Under the pieces are notes generated by a model, which was not told the DNA's origin, did no database searches, and worked only from the letters and a program-made list of their open reading frames with translations. A DNA stretch of 54,736 nt from the NCBI RefSeq assembly GCF_013415425.1, contig NZ_JACBYC010000024.1:1-54736 (forward strand), read 5' to 3'. Below are positions 1-9,357 of the stretch, one piece after another. The stretch is from Gemella sp. GH3. GTDB taxonomy: Bacteria > Bacillota > Bacilli > Staphylococcales > Gemellaceae. A program made the position numbers and the translations under genes. The stretch's first letter is position 1, and every line of letters begins with the position of its first letter.

Positions 1-545
1 CATATAGATATCATATTAGCTCTTGTGAAAAATACTACAAAGAAAGATATTCCTAATAAAATTATATTAAGTTTAGTAATTTTGTTGTTTATAAAGTAGT
101 TTAAATAAATGTATAAAGAAAATGTTATGAAAGGTAAAGCTAATGTTTCTACATTCAAACCTAATTCTGAAATATATGTATAACTAAAGAAAGTTATGAT
201 TATGCTAAATAATATAGATAGTTTACTGTTTGTAAATAACTTTATTATTTTCAATGAAAAATAAATAAATATAAAAATAAATGCTGAAAATATTAATTTT
301 ATACCTTTTTCTTCTAATATTGTGTAACCAAGGTAGTGGGTTAGAAATATAAAAATACCTTTATGATCAAACAAATCTTTATATGGAAGTTCACCTTTTG
401 TCATAGCATATCCGAAGTATTCAAATATAGGAGTATCTCCCATAGGTAGTCCTCTAAATATGGATACTGGTAGCATAAAATAATATATAATACTAAATAT
501 ACCTGCTGCAAAAATTAAAGTATTTCTTTTATTAAAATTAAACAA
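1..545 (-). CDS. Glycosyltransferase family 39-like multi-pass membrane protein, partial
   Basis: The reverse strand is open from a TTG at 545-543 to the window edge, so about 181 N-terminal residues are visible and the C-terminus is missing. An AAGGGG ribosome binding site lies 7 nt before the TTG. The protein starts FNFNKRNTLIFAAGIFSIIY and has several hydrophobic helices. After the first helix comes GDTPIFEYFGYAMTKGELPY followed by KDLFDHKG; an acidic residue and D.KG in the first outer loop are typical of GT39/PMT-like lipid-linked sugar transferases. Such enzymes move sugars from a polyprenyl-phosphate carrier on the outer membrane face. The family is inferred from this loop and topology only; the acceptor cannot be told. 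Confidence 0.6.
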   Translation of the reverse strand, partial: MFNFNKRNTLIFAAGIFSIIYYFMLPVSIFRGLPMGDTPIFEYFGYAMTKGELPYKDLFDHKGIFIFLTHYLGYTILEEKGIKLIFSAFIFIFIYFSLKIIKLFTNSKLSILFSIIITFFSYTYISELGLNVETLALPFITFSLYIYLNYFINNKITKLNIILLGISFFVVFFTRANMISI

Positions 546-582
546 TAAAATTCCCCTTTCGCTAAAATAATGCTAAGTAATA

Positions 583-611
583 ATTATATAATATATGTAT
601 ACATTATTCAA
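583..611 (-). promoter_or_regulatory. Sigma-A promoter of the membrane glycosyltransferase-like gene
   Basis: On the minus strand TTGAAT (611-606), a 17-nt spacer and TATAAT (588-583) form a good vegetative promoter about 40 nt before the TTG start. Confidence 0.55.
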
Positions 612-726
612 ATATTATATATGCAATTATTTTATAATGTAAAATGATTGTTTTGCTAGTTGTCGTATGTGATAGGAGATATACCATTATATTATTTTAA
701 TAAAAATTTTTTTTGTTAATTACTTT

Positions 727-735
727 TGATATAAT
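727..735 (+). promoter_or_regulatory. Extended -10 promoter of the capA-like gene
   Basis: TGATATAAT is an extended -10 element. No good -35 is seen at 17 nt, which is common for extended -10 promoters in AT-rich Bacilli. Confidence 0.4.
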
Positions 736-758
736 ATTATTTGATAGGAGTTGAATAT

Positions 759-1950
759 ATGAAAAATAATAAAAAAAGTTTAATTATATTAGGGTTTATA
801 TTTTTGATAATTTCATTTGGGGTTTATTTTATCTTTTATCACCAAAACGGTAAAGATACAATAAGTAGCAAGACTGAAGATATAAAAACTGTTCAAATTG
901 TTGCTAATGGAGATATTCTTTATCACGATGTTTTGTATTGGAGTGCTAAGGATGAGAAAGGTAATTATAATTTTGATCCTTATTTTGAATATGTTAGAGA
1001 TAGGATATCAGAAGCGGATTTAGCAATAGGTGATTATGAAGGGACAATAAGTGATAAACATTCTTTGAGTGGGTATCCTTTAATTTAATAATCCCGAAGA
1101 AGTAGCAAAATCTACGAAGAATATAGGTTATGATGTTGTAGATTTAGCGCATAACCATATTTTAGACACAGGGCTATATGGTTTGAAAAATACATATAGA
1201 CAGTTCAAGGATGTAGGAGTAACTCCTATAGGAGTTTATGTGGATAATAGTCGAGAAGAATCAGATATAGTTATTAAAGAAGTTAATGGAATAAAAATAG
1301 CATTGCTAGCTTATTCTTATGGGTTTAATGGTTTAGAAAGTGAACTTACTAATGAGCAGTATAATTATTATTTATCTGATTTAGATGAGGCAAAAATGAA
1401 AGTTGAAATAGAAAAGGCTGAAAGACTGGCGGATATCACAGTAGTTATGCCTCAGTCAGGAATAGAGTACAGTATCTACCCAACTGACGATCAAAAAATA
1501 TTGTATAGAAAGATGATTGATTGGGGTGCTGATGTGGTTTTAGGAGGACACCCTCATGTAGTAGAACCTTCGGAAATAGTAGAAAAGGATAATGATAAAA
1601 AATTAATTATTTATTCTATGGGGAACTTTATTTCTAATCAAACTTATGAGATGATGGAAGGGGTATCCAATAGAAAGTGGACTGAACGAGGTGTTCTTAT
1701 GGATTTGGTTTTTGAGAAAAAAGACGGTAGAACTATTATAAAAAAAGCTAAGGCTCATCCTACGATAGTTGTTGCAAAATCTAATGGTAAAAATTATAAT
1801 GGATATCCTCTTTTTGATTACCGAGTTATCGTAATAGAAGACTTTTTACCTGGAGGAAAGTATTATGGTAAATATAATGGAGATACACAACGAAAAATAG
1901 AAGAAGCTTATGTGGAAATGAATGAACATGTAGGTCTTGTCTGGGATTAG
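759..1950 (+). pseudogene. CapA-family (poly-gamma-glutamate synthesis type) protein, frameshifted
   Basis: Two reading frames together encode one CapA-like metallophosphatase-fold protein. The first runs from ATG 759 (ATAGGAG 8 nt upstream) through a signal-anchor helix (residues about 9-27) and a VANGDILYH motif, then stops at 1086-1088 after SGYPLI. The second frame continues as NNPEEVAKS...DVVDLAHNHILDTG and runs to 1950, with VVLGGHPHVVEP and YSMGNFISNQ, both typical of the family. One extra A at about 1082-1083 explains the break: removing it restores the expected SGYPLFNNPEEV. CapA proteins act at the cell surface in polyglutamate or capsule-like polymer production. The gene is either truly inactivated or affected by a sequencing error in a T/A run. 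Confidence 0.85.
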
Positions 1951-1986
1951 AGAAATAAGCTAATATCATGGAAATAAAAGTATATA

Positions 1987-2024
1987 AAAGAACTTCGTTA
2001 ATTCAACGGAGTTCTTTGTTATTT
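1987..2024 (+). terminator. Intrinsic terminator after the capA-like gene
   Basis: A 13-bp stem (1987-1999 with 2005-2017, one G-U pair) with a 5-nt loop is followed by GTTATTTT. Confidence 0.75.
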
Positions 2025-2338
2025 TACTTGTATATTAATAGCGTATGTAATGTGTTTAACTATTAATTTTTAGTATAATTAAATTTTTAATTAATAAATT
2101 TAAGATGTTTTTTAATTTTCTTTATAGTGGTTAAATGATTTTAACTTATTAACAAAAATAAATTTAATATAAATTAAAATAATTGTAATATAACCTATAT
2201 TTTTTATTTTTTAAATTTGTTTTATTAAAATTGAAATACTTTATAACCTATTATTAGCAGGGGATAATAAATTGTGGCGAAATTGTCAACAATTATAAAT
2301 AAAATAAGATTTATATTACAGATTTTGTTTAAAAGATA
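2025..2338. other. AT-rich intergenic stretch with no gene seen
   Basis: This stretch has no convincing reading frame or RNA fold. It is very AT-rich and leads into the adhesin promoter. Confidence 0.5.
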
Positions 2339-2367
2339 TTGACAAAGAATATATTAAGTGATATTTT
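2339..2367 (+). promoter_or_regulatory. Promoter of the surface adhesin gene
   Basis: TTGACA (2339-2344), a 17-nt spacer and TATTTT (2362-2367) stand about 45 nt before the TTG start. Confidence 0.6.
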
Positions 2368-2410
2368 ATAAAACATATTTTATAACAAAATTTTATAGGA
2401 GGTACTCGTT

Positions 2411-5400
2411 TTGTTTTCTAAAAATAATTTGAAATTACGTATAGAAAAAAACGCTGTTCGTAGAAATAAATATAAAATAAAAAAATTAAGTATAGGTGTT
2501 GCTTCATTTATAGCAGGAGCTTTTCTTGCTTTTGGTGTGTCTGATGAAGCTAAAGCTGCAGATACTGCGGAAACAACAGCAGTTGTAGCGTCAACTTCAG
2601 ATGCCACTAGTGATGTATATACTACTGAAGTAGAAAAATCAACTACAAATTCAGAAATTTCATCTATACCAACGGATGTTACTGAAAGTAATACTTTAGA
2701 TAGTCCAAATGTTTCTAGTTTTAGAAATGCTACTAATAACAATGTTAATGTCAGTGAAATGATTGACAATAATGCTCAAAGTGATAAGGTTACATTAACT
2801 CATGGTGATAATGATACACGTAATGTTTCAGTTATTTTACCAGTTAATTCAGGAGATGTAGTTACTGTAGAAGTTCCTCATATTTTTAGTGCGTCTTCTG
2901 ATAAGAGTTTAGAAGCTACTGTTTCTACTTCGGTAGAGCCTGTAACAGATCCAGGATATGTAACAAACAAAGCTAGTCAAAATACGACATTTACTTATGA
3001 GTTTAATAATACAGCTTCAGTTGTTTTTAATGTTAAATTAACGCCAACAGTTTCGGATTGGTCATTTTTAGAAGAAGGTAGTACGTATAACGTTACTCTT
3101 AAAAAGAATGGTGTAAAATTAAAAGATGTTACTTATACAATAGGAAAACCTGCTGAAATAGAAAATGTAAATATTTCATTTGACCAAAATCAAACTTCAA
3201 ACAAAGGATTAGTAAAAAATCATAAATATAGTTTAGGTATTAATTTAGATAACAATGGAGTCCAAGATGGAGATAACTTTGAAGGAACTATAACTTTAGA
3301 TGTTCCTAAAGGATTTGTTGCTGATACTTCTAGTGTAGGTTATGCTTACGGTCTTACTAGCGAAAAAGTTGTTGGAGATACAGAGTCTACATTTAATACT
3401 CTAGCTTCAGGAAACAATGTTCAAATATCTCAAGCTTCTGGAGTAGGAACACCAGTTACTATTACTTTCAATAATGGAAAAGATAGTTTAAAAAATGGTT
3501 CTTTAATATTGTTTGGAAGTTATACAGAAGACATAAATGCTAGTGAAAATAACTTTAGTGCAACTGTAAATTATCGATCTATAAATAATACTACTGGAGA
3601 AAGAGCTAAAAATCAAAACCAACAAGCTAGTGGTAGTAAAAATATCGATATTGGTGTAACTAACAACGAACAAAGTAGCTTGAAAGTTGAATTTAAAGCT
3701 AAAGATGGAGATATTTTCACTGATAACGGAAAAGCAGATGGAGATCATCAATCAGATTCTACTAAACTAGATTATGGAAATAGTCGTTCAATAGAAGTAT
3801 TTAACGATGGAAATATTGCGCAAACTAATGTTAACGTTCATATTGATGTGGAGCCAGGTACTATTGTAAATGGTGGAAATGGTAATTATGCAATAGCTAT
3901 TTCTACATCAAGTGAGAATCAACCCAACGGAGTTGCGAAAGTTACTTTAGCTGACGGGACATCTTTCAAGCTTAGTGCAGCAGGTAATTATACAACATCT
4001 AATCAAAATAATATAGTAATTCCTATTACAGAAAAAGATGTTAGTAATGGAGTTGCTAAAGATGGATCTAATATAAAATCTATTGATATTGGATATAAAA
4101 ACATTGAAGCAGGTACTAAAGTTAAAATTACTTTTGCCCAAAATGCTATTTTAACTGAAAATAGTATGAAAAATGCAGGGGATAAGGCTGATTACGCATT
4201 TAATGTAACTTCTGACCAAGGAATTAATGAAACTGGAAATATGTCATTAGATATAAAATCTCCTAACGCAGTAGCTAACGAATTTACAGGGGTAGTTACA
4301 AACTTCAATAATACATCTTATCAACCTAATAGTACTAATGGAGGAAATGAAGCGAATATTAAATATGAAATACGTAATATCGCTAAAATAGACGATAGAC
4401 CTAGTACATATTTACTTGCTGTTCCTCAAGGATTTGATATTGAAGATGCTAGTCAATTAAATGCCTATAAAGCTAATGCAAAATATGATGATGCAAAAAT
4501 AGAAGATTTAGGATACGTTGGACTTAATGGAGAACGTATGTTCAAAGTTTCTCTTCCTAACACACCTGACTGGCGAGGAGCTAACAAAATAATTATAGGT
4601 GGTGTAGATAGTAATACGCCAATAAAATTAATAGCTGATAAGAATCAACTACCATTATCTTACACGTATTATACTGATAACGGTATGAGTTTATTTATGG
4701 AAATAAATGATGACGATCAATTAGCTACTTCATCAGGTAATTGGAAAAATATAGGAGAAATAACATTAAAAAATGGTGAAACTTACAAAGTTCGTTCTTC
4801 TAACTTAGGTTTCTATCCTACAAATAAAGAAGCAGAGTATAGCTTTATTTATCCGTCTACATACGGTTCAATGAATGGTGTTAAAAATTATTCTTCTGGA
4901 AAATATTTAGGAGAAACTGAAACTGTTAAATTTAATTATGCAAAAGGTGGAAATGTTTCTAATAATAGTGGTAGTATACGTCTAGCTAACGTTTTAACAG
5001 ATAAAGGAAATTCAGCATATTCATACAATATTGTAAATCTTCCTAATGTTGCAAATGGTTATGATGTTACATTGACTCTTAAAGGTAATGGTAATTATGC
5101 AGTATCAACTACAGGAGATAGTGGTAATGGGACATTATTATATTCTTATACAGAATTTAATGGAGATCAAATTACTGATGATGTAGTTACTAAATATGTT
5201 ACCGCAGATCAAGTTACTGATTGGACAAAAGTTCGCTCTGTTCTATTGAAATCAGAAAACTTATCGCCATCAGCTACAGCATCAGCTGAATTACCTTTTG
5301 AAATAACAGATATGAAAGACGGTGTAAAAAATACATCAATTAAATTATATACACACTTTACCGGAGAACATTCAAGTTCTACTGGTGTAGATAACATATT

Positions 5401-6760
5401 TAACGCAAAACCTACATATAAATTGGAAATTCAAAGATATGTAAATGTTACTACTAAATGGGTAGATACTGATGGAAATGAATTAGCATCTCCTAAAGTA
5501 GAAACTATAGAATCTGGAGAAACATACATAACTTCTGGTATTACTAAAGATAAATATACATTTAAAGAAGTGCAAGGACAACCTTCAGGAGTTACTGCTG
5601 CACAAGATATTACAGTAAATTACGTTTATGAAGCAGAAAAAGAAACAGAAGATGAAAGTGTTACATTTAAACAAACTATTAAGTATGTATATGCAGACGG
5701 TACAGAAGCGAAACCTACTAAAGAAAGTACATATACATTCGCTCGTCAAAAAATAACTAATAAAGCTACTAATGTTGTAAGTTATACTGAATGGAGTAAT
5801 AACGGTACTTACAATTTTGCTTCAGTAACAAGTCCAGAAATCAAAGGATATACAGCAGATAAGAAAGAAGTTACAGCGGTAACTGTAAATGCTACTGATG
5901 AAAATAAAGAATTATTAGAAATAGTAACATATACTAAGAACGCAACAGAGCAAGTAACAGAAGAGAAAAAAGTAACAAGAACAATAAACTATGTATACGA
6001 AGATGGAACAAAAGCAAGTGATTCAGTAGTAGAAGAAAAAACATTCACACGCACGGGAATAAAAGATACTGTAACTGGAGAAATCACTTGGGGAGATTGG
6101 ACAGAAGAACAAACATTTGAAAAAGTAACAAGTCCAGAAATCAAAGGATATACAGCAGATAAGAAAGAAGTTTCAGCGGTAACTGTGACAAATACAAGTG
6201 AAAATGTAGAAGAAACAGTAACATATACTAAGAATGCAACAGAGCAAGTAACAGAAGAGAAAAAAGTAACAAGAACAATAAACTATGTATACGAAGATGG
6301 AACAAAAGCAAATGATTCAGTAGTAGAAGAAAAAACATTCACACGCACGGGAACAAAAGATACTGTAACTGGAGAAATCACTTGGGGAGATTGGACAGAA
6401 GAACAAACATTTGAAAAAGTAACAAGTCCAGAAATCAAAGGATACACAGCAGATAAAAAAGAAGTTCCAGCAGTAACTGTGACAAATACGAGTGAAAATG
6501 TAGAAGAAACAGTAACATATAAAAAAGATGCTGAACCTATTATTCCTAAAGAAGATCCAAAAGATCAACCAGTTGTTCCTGAGCAAGAATATGATCAACC
6601 ATCTCAACCTAATGTAGATAACACAAATAGTGTAAAAGACACTAATAAGAAAGTATTGTCTAACACAGGAGATGCTACAACTAGTACCACTTCACTAGCG
6701 GTATTAAGTATATTAGGAGCATTAGTATTACGTTATAAAAAAAGAAAAAATAATAATTAA
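2411..6760 (+). CDS. Large YSIRK-type, sortase-anchored surface protein with MucBP-like repeats
   Basis: The start is TTG 2411, set by ATAGGAGGT 7 nt upstream. The 1449-residue product begins with a YSIRK-type signal (YKIKKLSIGVAS, about residues 21-32), then a hydrophobic core and cleavage near DEAKA. A long non-repetitive Asn/Thr/Ser-rich region (about 50-1010) probably folds as adhesin beta domains. From about residue 1015 come one MucBP-like unit ending ITVNYVYE and three longer units of about 98 residues with INYVYEDGTKA and SPEIKGYTADKKEV, the last two almost identical. The C-terminus has a proline-rich spacer, the sorting motif LSNTG, a hydrophobic helix and a KKRK tail. LSNTG in place of LPXTG is unusual. 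The likely role is adhesion to host glycoproteins; the ligand is unknown. Confidence 0.9.
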   Translation: MFSKNNLKLRIEKNAVRRNKYKIKKLSIGVASFIAGAFLAFGVSDEAKAADTAETTAVVASTSDATSDVYTTEVEKSTTNSEISSIPTDVTESNTLDSPNVSSFRNATNNNVNVSEMIDNNAQSDKVTLTHGDNDTRNVSVILPVNSGDVVTVEVPHIFSASSDKSLEATVSTSVEPVTDPGYVTNKASQNTTFTYEFNNTASVVFNVKLTPTVSDWSFLEEGSTYNVTLKKNGVKLKDVTYTIGKPAEIENVNISFDQNQTSNKGLVKNHKYSLGINLDNNGVQDGDNFEGTITLDVPKGFVADTSSVGYAYGLTSEKVVGDTESTFNTLASGNNVQISQASGVGTPVTITFNNGKDSLKNGSLILFGSYTEDINASENNFSATVNYRSINNTTGERAKNQNQQASGSKNIDIGVTNNEQSSLKVEFKAKDGDIFTDNGKADGDHQSDSTKLDYGNSRSIEVFNDGNIAQTNVNVHIDVEPGTIVNGGNGNYAIAISTSSENQPNGVAKVTLADGTSFKLSAAGNYTTSNQNNIVIPITEKDVSNGVAKDGSNIKSIDIGYKNIEAGTKVKITFAQNAILTENSMKNAGDKADYAFNVTSDQGINETGNMSLDIKSPNAVANEFTGVVTNFNNTSYQPNSTNGGNEANIKYEIRNIAKIDDRPSTYLLAVPQGFDIEDASQLNAYKANAKYDDAKIEDLGYVGLNGERMFKVSLPNTPDWRGANKIIIGGVDSNTPIKLIADKNQLPLSYTYYTDNGMSLFMEINDDDQLATSSGNWKNIGEITLKNGETYKVRSSNLGFYPTNKEAEYSFIYPSTYGSMNGVKNYSSGKYLGETETVKFNYAKGGNVSNNSGSIRLANVLTDKGNSAYSYNIVNLPNVANGYDVTLTLKGNGNYAVSTTGDSGNGTLLYSYTEFNGDQITDDVVTKYVTADQVTDWTKVRSVLLKSENLSPSATASAELPFEITDMKDGVKNTSIKLYTHFTGEHSSSTGVDNIFNAKPTYKLEIQRYVNVTTKWVDTDGNELASPKVETIESGETYITSGITKDKYTFKEVQGQPSGVTAAQDITVNYVYEAEKETEDESVTFKQTIKYVYADGTEAKPTKESTYTFARQKITNKATNVVSYTEWSNNGTYNFASVTSPEIKGYTADKKEVTAVTVNATDENKELLEIVTYTKNATEQVTEEKKVTRTINYVYEDGTKASDSVVEEKTFTRTGIKDTVTGEITWGDWTEEQTFEKVTSPEIKGYTADKKEVSAVTVTNTSENVEETVTYTKNATEQVTEEKKVTRTINYVYEDGTKANDSVVEEKTFTRTGTKDTVTGEITWGDWTEEQTFEKVTSPEIKGYTADKKEVPAVTVTNTSENVEETVTYKKDAEPIIPKEDPKDQPVVPEQEYDQPSQPNVDNTNSVKDTNKKVLSNTGDATTSTTSLAVLSILGALVLRYKKRKNNN
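5942..6529 (+). repeat. Two near-identical 294-nt tandem repeats in the adhesin gene
   Basis: The block starting GCAACAGAGCAAG at 5942 recurs at 6236, so the period is 294 nt or 98 codons. The copies differ at only a few bases, for example an Ile/Thr codon and Ser/Asn and Ser/Pro changes. A third, more divergent unit lies upstream (about 5647-5941). Such close identity suggests recent duplication and copy-number variation. Confidence 0.9.
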
Positions 6761-6778
6761 AATATCTAATTATTATAG

Positions 6779-6813
6779 AAAAAACCACTCTTTAAAAATA
6801 AGAGTGGTTTTTT
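6779..6813. terminator. Bidirectional terminator between the adhesin and lipase genes
   Basis: An AACCACTCTT / AAGAGTGGTT stem is flanked by A and T runs on both sides, so it can end both convergent transcripts. Confidence 0.85.
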
Positions 6814-6834
6814 AAAATTATTAAACTGTATCAA

Positions 6835-8052
6835 TTAAATGTATGAAACTTCGTTGATAAGATGAAGTTTCTTAAATATATTCTCTACACTTTTAACAAA
6901 ACGGTTTGAACTATTTTTGTTTGTTGTGTTAGCAATATATTCATATTGTTTACCAGTTATGTCTTGTCTTGTTCCGATAGAAAAATAACCTAGATTATTT
7001 ATTTGTTCTTCATAAAATGAACTTAAAGAGTGTTTACCTGCTGTATTTCCAACGGATATAGCTTCTTTAACAAATCCTACTAGAGGGATAACATTATCAT
7101 TGTTTACTTTATAGTGAACTGATTTTCCATCTCTAGTTAATTTATCAACGATTTTTTCTGTTTCTTTTAGTTTTCTGTTAAAAATATTTCCTTTAACTTT
7201 TGGTGCGTTGAATGTTACAGATTTTTTGACGAAATCGTATCCTTTTTGGAAAGCGTAACTATGAGCACGAAGAGATAGATATCCTCCTAAAGAGTGTCCT
7301 GTAATATATAAATTTTTTTTGTTAGGGTCTAAACTTAAAGAATCTATTAAATTTTCTACTGATGTCGCTTGTTTAGGATTTGATCCAGCAAATAAAGCTA
7401 AATCATCGTCAATATCACTTAATCCATTTGTTCCTGCTATTGCTAAGACGTTTATGTTAGATTTAATGTTAGGGTTTTTGCTTTTTGTTTCAAAAATAAC
7501 TGCATCAAAACCGTTGTCGTAGTGATATGTTTTCTTTACTTTCCAAAATGATGATAATTCTTGTTTTATCATAGTAATTTTATTTTTATCTTTAGAATTA
7601 TCTACTAATTTACTATTTTCATCAAGTATGTTTTTTATATAATCATCGTTTAGATATGATAACCATGAGAACATTAATGCGTCTCTATCAGAGAAATTCC
7701 AACTGTGTATTTCGTTTGGTTTTTCTTTTGAATCTACTATTCCGTCTCCATCAGAATCTATGTTATTCTCGTTAATTGAATTAGATTTAATACTTGCTTT
7801 TTCTTCTATATTTTCTGTATTATTATCTACTTTATCACCTGATATTTTTGTTACAGTAGTGTTTTCTTTTATTTTAGTAGTTTCTACTTTTACATTATCT
7901 TTGTTATCTACTTTTGTATTTAGTTGGATATCATTTTTAGTATTTTCTAATTGTGATATATTTTTTGTTTCATTTGCAAAAGTATCTAATGAAGTTATTG
8001 GTGTAATTAGCATTGCTAATAATATGCTTGTTATAAATTTTTTGTTTTTCAT
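6835..8052 (-). CDS. Secreted lipase, class 3 (alpha/beta hydrolase)
   Basis: This 405-residue protein begins with a clear signal peptide (MKNKKFITSILLAMLITPIT, cleavage near FANE). A Lys/Asn/Thr-rich linker follows, then an Asp-rich segment DSDGDGIVDSKEKP (about 99-112) that resembles a thrombospondin type 3 calcium-binding motif. The catalytic part holds YITGHSLGGYLSLRAHSYAF, the GxSxG nucleophile elbow of class 3 lipases, and a later IPLVGF segment near the probable acidic residue; a histidine in GKHSLSSFY may complete the triad. The product probably hydrolyses acyl esters outside the cell; the substrate is not shown by sequence. AGGAG stands 7 nt before the ATG. The gene converges on the adhesin gene. 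Confidence 0.85.
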   Translation of the reverse strand: MKNKKFITSILLAMLITPITSLDTFANETKNISQLENTKNDIQLNTKVDNKDNVKVETTKIKENTTVTKISGDKVDNNTENIEEKASIKSNSINENNIDSDGDGIVDSKEKPNEIHSWNFSDRDALMFSWLSYLNDDYIKNILDENSKLVDNSKDKNKITMIKQELSSFWKVKKTYHYDNGFDAVIFETKSKNPNIKSNINVLAIAGTNGLSDIDDDLALFAGSNPKQATSVENLIDSLSLDPNKKNLYITGHSLGGYLSLRAHSYAFQKGYDFVKKSVTFNAPKVKGNIFNRKLKETEKIVDKLTRDGKSVHYKVNNDNVIPLVGFVKEAISVGNTAGKHSLSSFYEEQINNLGYFSIGTRQDITGKQYEYIANTTNKNSSNRFVKSVENIFKKLHLINEVSYI

Positions 8053-8081
8053 TTTTTCTCCTATCTTTTTATAATAAACTA

Positions 8082-8110
8082 AGTATATAACGAAATTAAT
8101 AATTAGTCAA
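8082..8110 (-). promoter_or_regulatory. Promoter of the lipase gene
   Basis: On the minus strand TTGACT (8110-8105), 17 nt and TATACT (8087-8082) lie about 30 nt before the start codon. Confidence 0.65.
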
Positions 8111-8205
8111 TAAAAAACTGTACTAATCAATCTACGGGGATTTATATATAGAAATTATATAAGATAAATGATATTATATTCATATCTGAAAATTTGGAGG
8201 GGAAA

Positions 8206-8880
8206 ATGATAAAAAGAGTAGATGCTGTAATTTTTGATTACGATGGAACTATTGTAGATACAGAAAAATTATATTTTCAAGTAATGTCTGATTTAGTACG
8301 AAAATATACTGGTAGAGAATTAGAAAAATTAGGTTACATATATAATGTGTCAGGAACTAGTGTAGAAAGATGTAGAGAGTACATTACTTCTGAGTATAAT
8401 ATGGAAGAAAAAATTTATGATAAGCTTGAAAGAGAAGTTGCTGTTGAAATGGCTGATAGAATTATAAATGCAGAAATACTTCCTTATATAGAAGAAACTT
8501 TTATATTTTTAAAAGAAAATAATATAAAAATAGGAGTTGCTTCAAATGGGACTTTGGAACATATAATAGATGGTTTGAAAAAACATGATTTATACAGATA
8601 TGTAGATGATATAGTTACTAAATACGATGTTGAAAGAGGAAAACCACACCCAGACATATACTTGATGTCAGCAGAAAGGCTAGGAGTTAATATAGAAAAT
8701 TGTATAGCTGTAGAAGATTCTAGGCCCGGAGCATTGGCGGCATCAAAATCAGGTGCATACTTAATCCTACAAACTAATGATATAACGAAACATCTAGATT
8801 TTACAGATGTTGATTATAAAATAAAAAATTGTAATTTGCTTGAAGAAGTAAAAAAGAAAGTTTTAAATAATCTAAAGTAA
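8206..8880 (+). CDS. HAD-superfamily hydrolase, beta-phosphoglucomutase-like
   Basis: The 224-residue product carries the HAD motif I nucleophile DYDGTIVDTE at its N-terminus, a helical cap, motif II VASNGT, the KPHPDIY motif III lysine region and motif IV VEDSRPGALAA. The KPHP and EDS pattern is typical of subfamily IA phosphatases and beta-phosphoglucomutases. The probable reaction is hydrolysis or transfer of a phosphate on a small sugar phosphate; the substrate cannot be fixed. ATG 8206 is chosen because GGAGGGG lies just before it; a TTG at 8194 lies inside that binding site. An extended -10 (TGATATTAT, 8169-8177) is a likely promoter. The gene is alone, between the lipase and the ribosomal cluster. 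Confidence 0.85.
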   Translation: MIKRVDAVIFDYDGTIVDTEKLYFQVMSDLVRKYTGRELEKLGYIYNVSGTSVERCREYITSEYNMEEKIYDKLEREVAVEMADRIINAEILPYIEETFIFLKENNIKIGVASNGTLEHIIDGLKKHDLYRYVDDIVTKYDVERGKPHPDIYLMSAERLGVNIENCIAVEDSRPGALAASKSGAYLILQTNDITKHLDFTDVDYKIKNCNLLEEVKKKVLNNLK

Positions 8881-9180
8881 GATTATTTAATTTTATGCTG
8901 TTTAAATAAAAACGCTACTTAGAGATTATAATACATTAACTATATATTTCTATAGAAATATTTTGTATAAATAAATATTATTTATAGTTTATTGTAGACT
9001 AGAGTATATTAGAAATTTATAAAGTAGAAGTTTTGAAAATATTAAAAAAGAGTGTATATTTTTCTTCTATATTAAATAGGTTAATTTATCTTTTGTTAAA
9101 TTAGTAAATGATTGTTTTGTAGAGTTGTTTATTAATTTTGATTTTAGAAAACATATTCACTAAATTTTTTAAAAAAAAGC
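8881..9180. other. AT-rich intergenic stretch with no gene seen
   Basis: The space between the HAD gene and the S10 promoter has no plausible gene. A weak inverted repeat just after the HAD stop (about 8883-8910) lacks a T run and is a doubtful terminator. Confidence 0.5.
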
Positions 9181-9209
9181 TTGCAATATCATATTTAAAA
9201 ATGTATAAT
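9181..9209 (+). promoter_or_regulatory. Main promoter of the S10-spc-alpha operon
   Basis: TTGCAA (9181-9186), exactly 17 nt, and a perfect TATAAT (9204-9209) give a strong promoter with a start site near 9216. No equally good promoter was noticed inside the cluster. In B. subtilis the whole cluster is read from promoters at this end. Confidence 0.8.
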
Positions 9210-9215
9210 AATAAT

Positions 9216-9343
9216 GTTGGTCTTTACCCAAGACTTGCGTTGAAGCGAAAGGTTACTGACACGCCCGGCCGCTTTGCCATGGCAATGGCGTGCTGGAGAA
9301 CTTTCGTGGAGAAGTCACTGCATGACAGTGGCGAATATAATTA
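9216..9343 (+). ncRNA. Structured leader RNA of the S10 operon (candidate autoregulatory element)
   Basis: The leader between promoter and rpsJ is far more GC-rich than its surroundings and holds at least three hairpins: GTCTT/AAGAC (9220-9234), CACGCC/GGCGTG closing 9260-9292, and CACTG/CAGTG (9316-9330). Inside the second lies the palindrome TTGCCATGGCAA. The rpsJ binding site follows at once. In enterobacteria L4 binds the S10 leader to control this operon; leader control by an operon-encoded protein here is inferred, and I cannot assign an Rfam family. Confidence 0.6.
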
Positions 9344-9357
9344 TAGGAGGAGAAATG

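Noticed and set aside
2380-2769. Antisense reading frames inside the adhesin gene, such as this 129-codon one
   Set aside because: They mirror low-complexity Thr/Ser-rich coding sequence and lack start signals.
5942-6529. The tandem repeats as a CRISPR array
   Set aside because: The units are 294 nt, in frame and coding, with no spacers.
8883-8910. A terminator after the HAD hydrolase gene
   Set aside because: The stem is short and AT-only, and A residues rather than T residues follow.
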